Assembly (NCBI RefSeq): GCF_001640805.2
Contig: NC_066850.1
Location: 18,511,431 to 18,575,430, forward strand
From: Lates calcarifer
Lineage: Eukaryota > Chordata > Actinopteri > Centropomidae
Direction of reading: 5' to 3'
DNA: 64,000 nt
Shown here: piece by piece, positions 31,309-43,626 of the stretch
How the letters are laid out: every line of letters starts with the position of its first letter
Numbering within the stretch: the first letter of the stretch is position 1
Translations under genes and position numbers: made by a program
The notes under the pieces: model-generated
What the model was told of the DNA's origin: nothing
The model's input: only the letters and a program-made list of their open reading frames with translations
The model's database searches: none

Positions 31309-32767
31309 GCAGCTGTGCCTTCCTTTGAGGATGCCTCAATGGCCTTGATGGCCTACCATCTGCAGTAATGGGCAGCCCACAGTCAGAGTGTTCAGTGACA
31401 AGATGAATGCCTCCATAGAGAGGCCTGATCTGTTCCAGCTCACAGCATGAAAAAGAAGAGTGCGGTTTGTCATCATGATACATCTCACAATAACTTCATG
31501 TTGATAAGGACCAAGTTGTACAGATGACCACTTTTTAATGCCCACATGTACAGTAGTGTGATCCACCACCAGCACATATAGCTCACATTCAGCTACTGGT
31601 TCATCCAGCAGCAAACAACAACACCTACAACTCCCTATAGTTACCATTACTGCTCCTGATACTGCCTCTACTACAGCTATTATTACTAATAGTATTAATG
31701 GAGTATTGTTATTGCAACTACTACATCTGCTGCTACTTAAAAAAAAAATCAGAACAGTTCCAGGTTTCTAGAGACATTCCTCTTGTTGTCTGGTTAAACC
31801 CTCAGAGGAGGTGAGCTTGACCTGAAGACCTCAGTAGTTCTAAAACACTAGCTACAGCCCTGCAAGTCGACATATTCACACTAAGCGTTAAATAAAGCAC
31901 TCCTTTACATTCCCAGTAGATTTCATTAACAAATAACATTAAGCTCTGTGCCCTGTTTACTGTTAATATGCACTGTAGAAGGAGCGTCATTTTTATTTTC
32001 AGGGATTTTTGGAGGTAAAAGGTCAGAGAAAAGTACCACAAAGCCCCGTCTCTCCAACATGCTGTTTCACATTTATTCCATTTTAATCTAAAATCAAATC
32101 GCAGGCGCACATACAGGATGATTGTGGCCTGCTGTTTCATAAAGACTCCACATTCTCTACATTCTCAAGTGAAATGACAGGATCCTCTCATGCAGTTATT
32201 AGCCACATATCTAAACCCTGATGAGTCATTTCCTGTCCATTTGAATAAGATAATGCTGTTTTTTATTGTGCGGAATGAATCATAATCTAAAAGTGGTTAT
32301 CATATCTCTGTGCACAGATCAGTCCTGACTCACCTGCAAGTCTAACTTCATATTTAACAACAATTCTCGAAAAACAAAATTCTAACGTGGTCATGCTCAT
32401 CCATCTCTCTGACATGTGCACTAATGATGCTTCAGCTGTTAGTATTTGGCCAGATCAGCAACATCCATTCATCTACTCATCAGAGGGGTCTTGTGTAACT
32501 GCAAGCTGCATCATTATGTAGATTTATGGAAGAAAGAGAGTTAGGCAGAAAGGCAGTGTCAATAGGTCAACACAAAACACTATACTTTCCATTGGAGTGA
32601 GTTTAGCAGCTACAGTATGAGCATAACATGTGGGTTGGGTTATCAGAGGATGAACAGGAAGACTAAAACTAACAATGAATGTATCTTACTAACAGGTACT
32701 GTGTGTGTCCAAAGCCTGATATATCTTAGTCCTCTGAGCCATAGAGCCTAATTCTCCAAAAACTATT

Positions 32768-32877
32768 AAAAACACATCAGTGAGTCACTCTGTTGCGGTG
32801 GGTGACATGTTCCTTCATCACCATGAACACACTGTAGTTTATTTTGACTCACACTCACATACACTGTCCTGCTGGCC
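32768..32877 (+). repeat. dispersed repeat, inverted relative of 2047-2166
   Basis: It shares acacatcagtgagtca, gacatgttccttcatc, ccatgaacaca and tttattttgactca with the reverse complement of 2047-2166. Family unknown. Confidence 0.7.
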
Positions 32878-34544
32878 TAAATGCTAAATGCTCGATAGCA
32901 AAGAAGGAAAGGGGGGATGATTGAAAAGGTAAATTTACAGGGAAAAGGAAAAAAAAAAAAGAATATTCTATAGATTATAAGGTCATAAATTTGCTGGAAT
33001 AAACTGTGAGAATAAAGTCACACATTTATGAAAAACAACTTGTAACAACCTCATCATACCATCAGGTGATGATACATCAGATTATGTAGGACACACGTGA
33101 AACTTGGCATAGTTCTGTGTCCCCAAAATGTTCATATCTCAATAATCCAACTTAATGAAGCAATTTAAAAGTGAGGCCTAAATGGACAAATGGGCCTGTA
33201 TCTCACTCATTACCACTGTTAAACACGATTCAATTCATACAGAACTTCTGCTCCACTGAATCTCAGAAACAAATATTGTATATTTTACAGCATTTTATTT
33301 AGACTGTATTGCAGCTATAAGCACGGACTTTGCTGATTAAGATTTTAAATATAAATAACTTTATCACTTGCACTTTTACATTGTTGCATTGCTTCTTTTG
33401 CTTGAGCAAAGGACATTAATCATTCCTCCAACACTGATCATTACAAGAAGATGGATAATAATATAGTTAGCAGCTCTGACTGGATGATAGAGAAACTATA
33501 GAAGCAAAGGATAAAATAGAAAGAAGTATCTTAACAAGGAGAAAAGGCTATAAAGTCTATAAACCTATTTATACACATCATATGTAGTATGGCTTCTGTG
33601 TATATTGATCTGTTTGAACCATTTCATTGAATTTAGTAATAGTAACCCAATCTATAAATAAGTATATGTGCACTGTATAGGGATCTGCCATGTAGTAGTC
33701 CTGATTAACTGTAAGTAGATTCTTGTGAAAATCAATCCAAAGGAACATGGTAACACAGGGCAGGATCAGGACAGACTGTATATTGAGATGACTCTTAGGT
33801 GCTATGGATTTTTGTGCATCTTCTCTAAGTAGGTTCCTGTCATACCAGCATCTAATTATTAGTGTTCATTCACCACAACTCATGTCGATACGGTGGCATT
33901 TGTAAGTATGGGTTCTGGTGCAGTGACTGGGCTCTATGTGTGACCTCCTGCTCGAAGCAGCTCACTGTCTCGTTCTGTCTGTCACAAGGAAATACCTCCT
34001 CGAGAGAGAAAAGAAAAGATAAAGCAGCAGCTGACAGACACCGGGATAAAAAGTGGTTTGAGACAGAGGATGAGAAGAAAGTGAAAAAGCTAAGGGTGTG
34101 CTGCGGAGGATGTCGAGAGGAGAGGATTACAGAGAGGAGAGGGGGTTGGAGGGTGGGGTGGGGTGGGGTGGGGCTTGAAGCCTCCTCAGCTTGCGCCATC
34201 TGTTGTAGCCTTGCGGGTCCTGATCAAGACATTTACAGTCCTGTCCAAGCAGAAAGAACACGGAGAGGCCCCGGATTGGATTACCTTGCTCCCCAGGGGT
34301 CCTGTATCATGGGGAGGGCTAAATTAGACAGCACAGGAGGCTAAAGGGGCCTCATAGGTTCCCTGCCAATGTGCCTGCTGGCAAAGCAACTCATCTAATA
34401 GGCACATGAAAAGGTGGAGGGTGGGTGGGGCAGTTGCTTTCACCTCTAGTGACTTGCTGCTACTGCATGATTATAAGTGGTCGTTAGCTGGAAGGTTTAA
34501 TTATAGTTACAGTGAAATTAAAAGTGACTTTTTTCAACCTGTTT

Positions 34545-34587
34545 GCTAATTGTCTATATTGTTATGTAAGTTCATATAGACAATTAG
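34545..34587. repeat. short inverted repeat
   Basis: gctaattgtctatat (34545-34559) pairs with atatagacaattag (34574-34587) over 14 bp with a 14-nt loop. AT-rich and isolated. Confidence 0.7.
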
Positions 34588-35331
34588 TTAGCAATTAGTT
34601 CATAGGCTACAGTGGTGGTATTGTATCCTACAGGGTTATGCTCATAAAACCTAACTTGGGATTCTGGGTGTGTGGAGTTAGATAGAAGTGATTTGAATCA
34701 TTTAATCAATTCAGACTTGGTTTGAATCAGACTGAGGACGCTGAGCTGCAGTTACGTGAATACATCATGAGCCGTTACACAAATGTCGTTGTCAATACGT
34801 TGCCATATTGATCAAGATTGAAGAGAATCTGTTGCATCAGTTGTTCAAGAAACAGATGACAGAAAAACACGTTGTGTTGCTAACTTCCAGTGTTTCCGGG
34901 AACTCCTCTTTGCTGAGCATGTAGCATATAGGTTAGGACAACACCTACAGCAACACCTGAAGCCTCATATTAGCCCTTGCTGAGCTTTAGAATGTCGTTT
35001 CAATATCTCTTACAGTATAGTTGCTCAACAAAAGTATCACCTCACAGCCAGAGTGGAGAAGAGCGATGATTACAATGACCCATAACTCTGTTGGTGTACA
35101 TAGAGCATGTTTGTGTTGTGATAGAATCTGTCCTGTAAAACAGTGGACTCTGCAGCCAGGTTGTTTTAAAGCAGAGATATAACAATGAGGTTATTTACAT
35201 GTGACACAGGGGTTCTCTCGTCTTCCTGGAAACATTTAAATTATTCAGACACATATGGCAGCACTCCTTGCTCATTAGTGCCCCCGCAGTCTGCAGCCCA
35301 GCCGAGGAAACTGACTGAGAGCCTGTTAGCT

Positions 35332-35353
35332 GCTGCTGCTGCTGCTGCAGCCA
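35332..35353. repeat. (CTG)n tract
   Basis: About six CTG units sit in a moderately GC-rich, unique-looking block. Confidence 0.9.
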
Positions 35354-38204
35354 TTTACACCCCGAGACTAATGAAACACACGCAATTCAATCTGACTGTA
35401 TTTTCACAAGGGTTCAATGATGCCATCCACCCAAATATGTCTGAAAATATATCACATTTTTCAAAATGTATGAGGATATCTGTAGGTTGTTGTGTAAGAG
35501 CACTTGACTAACAATGGAATGCAATTTGATTACATTTTTCTCGCAGTAATTTGACTATTATGTAACTATTGTATATCATCGTGGTCCATACTCAGGCATC
35601 AGGAGCAGTTTGGGTAACTTATGACATTCTTCTATGTCCTGATCAACTGATGTAGTAAAACTGGACAAAAGAAATTCACTGTAAGCTTCAGGCAGGACTT
35701 CAGGTCAGGATTACTCTGACCTCATTTTATATGTCTCTGAGTTATTCTCAAGTCTTTAATATATAATTAGTATTACAAGATCAGATGGAGATTTTGGTTC
35801 CCTTGTATTTTCAGTGTTATCATTATGTCTTACAAAGCGTTAGCATAATGTATTCCTGCAAGCTAATGGCCTGCACGTTTTCCACTCTATGCAGTGATTG
35901 GAGGACATGCTAACTCCTCATAGATGTGTAGTCAGTAATGAGCCAACAAGCTAACTCTGCTGAGCTCTATGTTGGGTTTTTCTCTGCTGAGAAGGTCATT
36001 TTTATTTTATTTTTATATCTGTCTGTGTGTTACATCAACTAATGCAACACTGAAGATATTTTGAGGAGAAAATAATTGCGACTGTATTATGTTGCATAAT
36101 GAGGATATGTTGTTAATTTACATATTTAGCAATGTTAATACTGAACGCATCAGTAAAATGTTCACAGACATTGTGGAATTATTTTCTACCAAATTATCTG
36201 ATCTTGCATTACACTAACTTACAGTGACTAAAGCTACAGTATGATGACATTATTCTGCCAGAATCCACAAATGCAAATGAGATCCACACACAGGGATGTA
36301 GGCTAGACACGTATGCAGCTCAGACAGCTGAGCACGCATGTTAATTTTTGAGAGAGGTTTCACAACAGAGTGCATAATATTTCTGCTCGTAGCCTGCGAG
36401 GAGAAAACCATGCACGCACAGAATCCAGAGGAGCGTGTGATGGTCATCCCCAAGCACACAACTACTATCACTGATCCTCTGCTCGCAAAAAAAACTTTCA
36501 CCTGGATTTTCTCTCTGGCAGTAAGCCACCACAATTGTCAAGTTCCCAAGCATCTGAAACATTTTAGTTTTTATTAGTGTTGGCTGTTGGCCGAACATTA
36601 AAACTTTTTCTTACTGACTTTTTCCTTACTGTTTCAAGTCACTTTTTATAACCTTATAACCATCATCTTTAACTGGACAAAGGATTTTTGTCATCAGGCA
36701 TCTGGATCTTAAGTAATCAGAATACAAGCTGCACAAATAGCCCCTCCTGACGTCCTGTGTCTGCCCAAGAGTGTCACAGAGAAACACTGATTTTTAACGT
36801 GAAATGCTTTGCCAGTTTTAATTATTGTGTCCATTTGTCTTGGAGAGGAGGAGACCTTGGCCAGTAAAAACCTCCTGAGCACAGAATGAATCCTAAAGGA
36901 ATAAAATGCAAGTTTACACGGTTCAAATATTAGCCTTTACTCGTAATTTTGAATACATTTTTAAATTTCAAATAAAAGGGGACAGCCGTAGTGGGGAATG
37001 TCTGCTGTCAAAATTAGTCATCTGCAGTTCTGGGGTTAAAATCAATATGGTCTTCATTCAGTCTAAAACTTTGCATGGTGTCATCATTTGTTGCCTTTCA
37101 GTTGTGTTGTACATTTAGTATGTTATGGCCATTTGGTAAAATGAGAAAGTCAAATCTTGTGCCTTTCAAATGAAAATGAACGTAACATGCATGTGATGAC
37201 AGCAGCTTGATATGCAGTAGGTAAATCTGATTCCTGTTTAGACTTTACTGTGTGTCTGTTTGAAAAGGCCAGAGCCAGAGAGCAGCTCCGCTTTGCCGGG
37301 AGACTTACTCATCATGAAGTCAGTCTGACTCCTGTAACCACAGGCAGAGTGGATGGAGAGAGTCACAGAGAAAGAGAGAGATGAGGAGGAAGACGCACGA
37401 TGTGGTTTGTTTCCCCACAGCCACACAGCCAACATCAATGTTTGATGACCTCACACTCTCTCCCACAGACCAGCCATCGCAGCACAGACGCACACACAGC
37501 TCTGCACTGAGCATGTGCAGCCTCGGGGCAGACACCATTTATGGCTGATGCATGTGCACACTTAAGCACATACACAAAACACACAATACCTACTTAGATG
37601 GGTATAGTGTACACGCCACACACATTACACATATATAAAAAGCTTGATTTATCCAATATAAATAATAAATGATGCACTCAATGCACTTCCTCTAATATAG
37701 TCTCCTGACACACAATGTGCATGCATATGATACACACACATACAAGAGAGGGATGCTGCAGGAGGATGAAGCTTTGACTCAAACTCAAAAGAGCAGGTCT
37801 GTTCAAACTGAACAAAATGTATAAACTGAGCTTAAATTAGTATGATAACATTGTGTTGTTACTATAATCAAATAAAATAGAAAAAAGGAAAAAACCAACA
37901 AAAAACTGTTTATACCCATATCTTTACGATTACTGGCCAAATCACCATGAAATGTTCCATGGGAACTGATCTTCAGTTAACTAGGTCCACAAGAGCTTTA
38001 TAGGCAGGACTAAAAGGTGTAACTTTTAAATGTGCTATTTATCCTCAGTCATTGTGACAAATGCACCCAGTAACCATTACCACAGCTCCTAAGTCAACTG
38101 AAAATGATATTGACAGGACAGATTTGTCCTCCAGCCCCCAGTCAGGATAAACGTTGCACAGAGTTTGGTTAAAGGTTAGGGAAAATTTTTAACTGCGCTG
38201 CTTC

Positions 38205-39600
38205 AATTCAATTCAATTCAATTCTTTATTGTCATTGTCAGTAACAACGAGATTCTGTTGAGCATCTTAAAAGTGATGTTAAAAGTGAAGTTAAAAAAGC
38301 ACAAAAAGTGCATATGTGTAAATATATACAGTGTATATATTGGTATACAGTAAGACAACAGTTCGAAAAAGGCACAGTCACAGCGTCAGACAAATCAGAT
38401 ATGTAAATGGTTGTGTGGGAGCTGCAGCAATGCAAATTCAGTGCACAATTATTTCAGTGGTGGAATGTGATGATTTGGGGGGGGGGGCAGAGAGAGCAGA
38501 GACTGTTCATTTAGGACCCTCACTGCCTGTGGATAGAAGCTGTGGGCCAGTCTGGTGGTTCTGGCACGGATGGACCTGAATCTTCTTCCAGAGGGCAGCA
38601 GGAGGAATAGGTGGTGAGCAGGGTGGTGTTCATTGCGTAAGATGTTGTGCACATGGCGTAGACAGCGGGTGGTATAGATGGTGTTTAAGTCTGGTAGACT
38701 GGTCCCAGTGATTTTCCCGGCTGTCCTGCCTACCCTTTGGAGTGCCTGCTGCTCAACTTTAGTGCAGCTGGAGAACCACGCTAAAAAGCCATCGGTCAGG
38801 ATGCTGCTAATAGCACAATGATAGAAATTGACCATAGGCTGCTGAGGGATTTTGGTACTTTTCAGTTTTCTCAGGTAGAAAAGGTGTTGTTGGACCTTCC
38901 CCACAGCTGAGGCGATGTTCCTGCCCGAGGACAGGTCCTCTTCAACAGACAACACCCAGAAACGTAAAGTTCTTAACTCTCTCCACCTCCTCTCTCCCAA
39001 TGAAGAGTGAGGTAGGAGTGGATTCTGTGTTTCTGTGGAAGTCCACAATCATTTCTTTGGTCTTTTTGATGTTCAGGACCAGGTTGTGGTCTCCACGCCA
39101 TGATTGCAGATGTTGCACTTCACTCCTGTAAGCTGACTCATCGCTGTTTTTGACGAGCCCAAGCACCATGGTGTCATCAGCAAATTTTACAATGAGATTG
39201 GATGGGAAGAGGGCACAGCAGTCATATGTGTAAAGTGTGTAAAGCAGTGGAAAAAGCACACACGATAGCATCGGCGTCCTCTGTTGACCTGTTCTCCTTG
39301 TATACAAACTGGTATGGGTCAAGTGTCCGTGGTAATGCATGCTTAATGTGCTTGATGGCCAGCCTCTCCAGACGTTTGGCTGGTATGGGGGTCAGTGCCA
39401 CAGGCCTATAATCATTCAGACATGTGACATTTGACAGTTTGGGTACAGGGACTATTGTGGCTGCTTTGAAGCATGCTGGGACCCATGATGTAGACGTCCC
39501 GTCCCAGCACTCTGTCTGGTCCAGCTGCCTTTCTGGGGTTGCTTGTAAGGGAGTTCGCACAATAATTAACAGTAAATGAATAAAGTTATGGTTTATCATT
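38205..39600 (-). mobile_element. CR1/L2-group-like LINE fragment with decayed reverse transcriptase
   Basis: Three minus-strand frames give ordered reverse-transcriptase pieces. The fingers/palm start is [19 protein letters not shown] (39222-39599). The catalytic box FADDTMVLGL follows with NLVLNIKKTKEMIVDF (38942-39340). The C-terminal part has VGKVQQHLFYLRKLK, NFYHCAISSILT and LLPSGRRFRSIRARTTRL (38449-39048). Frames shift between pieces and residues are missing near 39240, so it cannot be active. The 3' end is a run of caatt units at about 38205-38225 with tttattgtcattg, and the 5' half of the element is absent. Confidence 0.88.
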
Positions 39601-39699
39601 AAAAAAGTGTATAATTACACCAAGGTGCCAATAAAACAAAGATACTGAACCAATAACTCCCACTTACATTAGCTTTGGGCCATAAAAACTGATATGAGT

Positions 39700-40286
39700 G
39701 TGACAGATCACGTAAATCTGTCACGCATCACTCGCTTAGCTCAGGACGCACTTGCTTAGCATATCTAGCTAGCGACGATGGATATATGGTCATATTTAAG
39801 TCTGTCCATCGAGTGATGCTAAGCCCAAACCAGCAAAACTGAGAAAACGACAACCAAAATGTGTCTGTGGCTACAGTGAGGGAGGCTGCCACCTCGTACC
39901 TCAGTTCATACTACTCCGATGTGAACACTGATGCCTGGGACTGGGTTTGCGATCCTCTTGCACCAGCTGCGACAGCAAATGTCCTGACAGGTAAGGCAGA
40001 AGAGCAGCTGTTGGAATTATCCTGTGATAGGACACTGAAGGCCTGATTCCAGCAGGTTAATCATGCAAACTCTTTCCTGTCCCTCTCGAATGAGAATCCT
40101 GAAGTCACTGCTGAGGCCATGCAAATATTGTTCCCCTTTTCTACCACTTCACGTCTGTGAATCATCATTTTCCAAATGCAGTTTGAATAAAAATGACCCT
40201 GCATTCAAAGCATTCAAATTTAATTTGTTCAAGTGGGTCTTTATAAGGGGGTCCTTGGCTCTAAAAAGTTTGAGAGCCCCTGGTTC
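39700..40286 (+). mobile_element. hAT transposase relic (ZBED/FAM200-like)
   Basis: The plus strand keeps DAWDWVCDPLAPAATANVLT, GKAEEQLLELSCDRTLK, then a stop. After it comes SLSNENPEVTAEAMQILFPF, ending with the start of a FSTT-type motif. These resemble the C-terminal region of hAT transposases of the ZBED5/FAM200 type. The segment ends in aaaaagtttgagagcccctg (about 40265-40284), which resembles a hAT terminal repeat (CAGGGGTTCTCAAAC inverted). Most of the transposase is deleted. Confidence 0.75.
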
Positions 40287-40920
40287 CTGCATCATCAGAA
40301 CTACATGGACCTATGTGGGGAATCACACTCTGGTGACAGCAGGTTATGCACAAACATGCTTTTCCTGACCTGCAGATGATCTTGTGTAATTATATGGATT
40401 GTGTTGGAGATCACTTCCTCGACAATCAATCCAGTCAGTTCTACCACCTATACTGACCTCAGTTAGTGAATTGGTGTATCGGCCAGATCCGCGGCAGATG
40501 CAGCTTCTTTGTCAAAGTCATTACAGAATTCACTCTTTGTGCTGTAAGTCTTATTCATTGAGTGAGGACGGACAAAAAGTAAATTTGAGATAAAATGGAG
40601 TGGATGTGAGTGCTCTCTGAATGTACTGAATGGTCCTGGCAGGTGCAATGTGGTTTATGTGTAGGATTCTGTTTTAATGACTCTGGTCCACAGAAATGTC
40701 ACACAAACTGTGGGTGGTGACACACAGCATGTACTCACACGCACACATCTCCCCTTTAGCTTTAGTGACTCCACTTAGTACTTTTAACCCACACTGTCAT
40801 AGAAGCATGACATCGCCATGGAGACAAAAGTGCCCTGGACTTGTGATTGGCGGTCAAGAGCTTTATGGAGATGAGTGAGTAGAGGCAGAGGGCACATGTC
40901 TGACACCATGAGGAGGTATG

Positions 40921-40934
40921 ACCCCCCCCCCCCA
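40921..40934. repeat. poly(C) run
   Basis: A homopolymer run of about 13 C is visible; its exact length may be a sequencing approximation. Confidence 0.85.
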
Positions 40935-42359
40935 GTCAGTATTTGGAGGATATATGCATACATCTACTGACTCTACACCTGTGATGATGACTTATGTTTC
41001 ACTGAACATTTAGCATTAGCAACCTTTATTATTGTAGCCAAAAATGCAAAAGATGGAGGACATCAGGTCTGTAATTAAGCCAAAGAATGTTCCGGAATCA
41101 CAGCCAAAACACAGTTACCGTCTTTGACATCAGCCACGTCTGTAGCTGTAATATTTTAGTAATCAAATAGTATTTCAGAATAGATCATAATGGCTTATTA
41201 GTATGGGTCATTACATAACTATTTTCATGGGGAAAAGTGGTTCTTCCAGTATCTGTTATCCACAGCTGCATTATACTGTGTGTGAAAATGAAATCACACA
41301 CACATATGCTGATAAATCTGCAGCCTGTGATGTGAAGTGCCATGTCAGAGAACATGAACATTACACATGGCTGTCCACTGTTTTGTTATATTTGTGTTAA
41401 ATCACATGCAAAGTAACCTCATACAACACCACACATCAGACTGGTCTGTGAGGGCTGATTCTGTTGTTTACGCAGGAGACATCGAATTACAGTGGTTTAT
41501 CAATGCAGCCTTTTCAGCTTTCCTTATAGCAAAATTAGCATTTCATGTTTTGCAAATGCTGTTGTGTCACAGTTTATGCTGTGATGTTGCTATTTATGAC
41601 AGGAGATAGAGAGAAATACTGAAATAGTGTATTATCGACAGTTTTTATCATTCATTTATTTCTATCATCATTGTACAAATGTAATAAAAGCCCACACCAT
41701 CTGCCTGTGGCTGCAGGTTTGAGGCACTGCGCAGCAAAATGATTCCCTGGAGAAGCCTCTTTGTGTCATTTGTTGAGCTGTTTTTGTCTCGCTGTGAGAC
41801 ACACCCTCCAATTAATATACCACCTAGCCCGTTTGCACTTTGCGTTGCTGTACCTGCATGAACACAGATAGCAGGTGTGTTTGAAAATGCACACTCATTC
41901 CATCTTGCTTTGTACATGGCATCGCCCTTGCACTGTATACCATAGTGAAATGGCATGGCTGTAAATTTGTTAGCTGAAAAAATACAAATGGATGGGTTTG
42001 AGATAGTTTGGATGTGGATTTATAATGAATGCAACATTTTATTAGCTGCAAGAATCTCAGGCTGTATAGCACAAATCAACAGACTGAAAGGACACAGCTA
42101 GAGAAACAGGTGGAGCTGAAGGCTCACAGCTGAGGTCTACTAGTGGCTTGGTGATAAGGCTACAAATATAGTTTTAACAGTCTGATCTTGGAAAATAGAA
42201 AATATTGAAATTGTGGTAACTCCTGTTACCAAACCCTTTTTGCTTATGAAAGGGTTTCTTTATGACTACTGGTTACAACTCCTGGTTCTGTTTTATTCAA
42301 ATCAAATTTACAGATAAAATGTCCAATAAATTGCAAGAAAAAGATAAACAGAGAAAAAT

Positions 42360-42440
42360 TTCTCTTTTTCACTTATTTGTCTTGCAGACCCCTGTGGGAG
42401 CCCTGACCCACTGGTTGGGAACCACTGCTCTAAAGCACTT
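42360..42440. mobile_element. possible hAT-type element end
   Basis: cagacccctgtgggagccct followed by cccactggttgggaaccact resembles the end of a fish hAT element. No partner end is found. Confidence 0.4.
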
Positions 42441-43367
42441 CTTGCTTTCTGTAAACACATCCTGAGAGATGAAGATAGTACAGTACAACAGACACGCAGG
42501 AAAGATGACAGTGCAGTTATGTCTGAAACACTGAGTTGTCCTGAAGCGTTTGGGATGAAAACAATTTTTGATTTCACATCAGTGGACGTTTCCATTCTCT
42601 AAAAGGCTGCTCTCTCTCCTGTGGCGTCTTTCCAGCCCAGTCTTCCTCTGGCCTGTTTAATCAATGGCCTATCAAGTCAAGAGAGCGCTGTGGGCCTGTA
42701 GGAAGAGACTGCATCAATCAGATCCTTATTTTGCCTGCCCAAAGACTGACTGCCTGTGAGGAGGGAGAGTAGATGAAGGGAGCTCTGTGGCCACAGCTGC
42801 CTCCCTCACAAGAAAGGCCTATTTAACCACTCAAGACCACTGGACAATACAAGAATTATGCCCTATAAAAGGATCATTGTGGTGCAAGTAGAGCATCCAG
42901 GCTGGGTGTTAAGTGAAAGGCTTTAGTTATCTTAGCTTTGTGCTGTCTTTGCCCCTAACATCGTCTCACTCTCACTTCGAAAAGATCTCTAATTTGCAAG
43001 CACTGATTAAGACTACAGGGACTCAGTGAGAGAATCATCATCTGCGTCCTAACAATAAAGAAACACCCAGCTCATTCCCCGTTTTACGTCGCCATGGTAA
43101 TGTGCAGTGACTGTTTGACAGATGTTATTCAGGCAGATTGAGCTGGCAGCTGAGCCGACGCGAGGCAAGAGGGGATCAGGAACAGTGTTTCTCTGAATGT
43201 CAGGAGGTGAGACAACAAAGCTTCCTGCTCCGGATGATGAAAGGCTCGAAAAGAGGGACCGCGTTCCCACGGTGACATCCACACTGTTTCCAGCCAGCCG
43301 CACCTCCTCTGCTGACTGGGCGTGTTTACTGTGTGCTTTGTCAGAGAGGAAGGAGGAGGAAGAGAGG

Positions 43368-43412
<45 letters not shown>
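43368..43412. repeat. (ATT)15 microsatellite
   Basis: Fifteen perfect ATT units are visible. Confidence 0.97.
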
Positions 43413-43590
43413 GTCAAATTGAAGATTGATCCTTATTTGAACTATTTTTAACCTGGGCCTGTGTTTTTGGGTGATTGATGGGGGAAAAAGTCTTGTATGT
43501 ATGTAATGTAATCCAATGAACAATTCACATTAAAGTACACCCACTAAAGGTTTTGCCACCGACAGGCCCAGATTGTTTTTATAAGTGTCT

Positions 43591-43626
43591 AATGTTAATG
43601 TTAATGTGATTAATGTTAATGTTAAA
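43591..43626. repeat. (AATGTT)n hexanucleotide tandem repeat
   Basis: Imperfect hexamer units of aatgtt/taatgt are visible over about 36 bp. Confidence 0.85.

Noticed and set aside
33862..34344. 160-codon plus-strand open frame
   Set aside because: It arises from A/G-rich and GGGGT-repeat sequence. It has no domain, no splice context and no resemblance to a known protein, and lies in a tmem178b intron.
43049..43417. 122-codon minus-strand frame beginning with poly-Ile
   Set aside because: It is produced by translating the ATT microsatellite; the rest has no homology I recognise.
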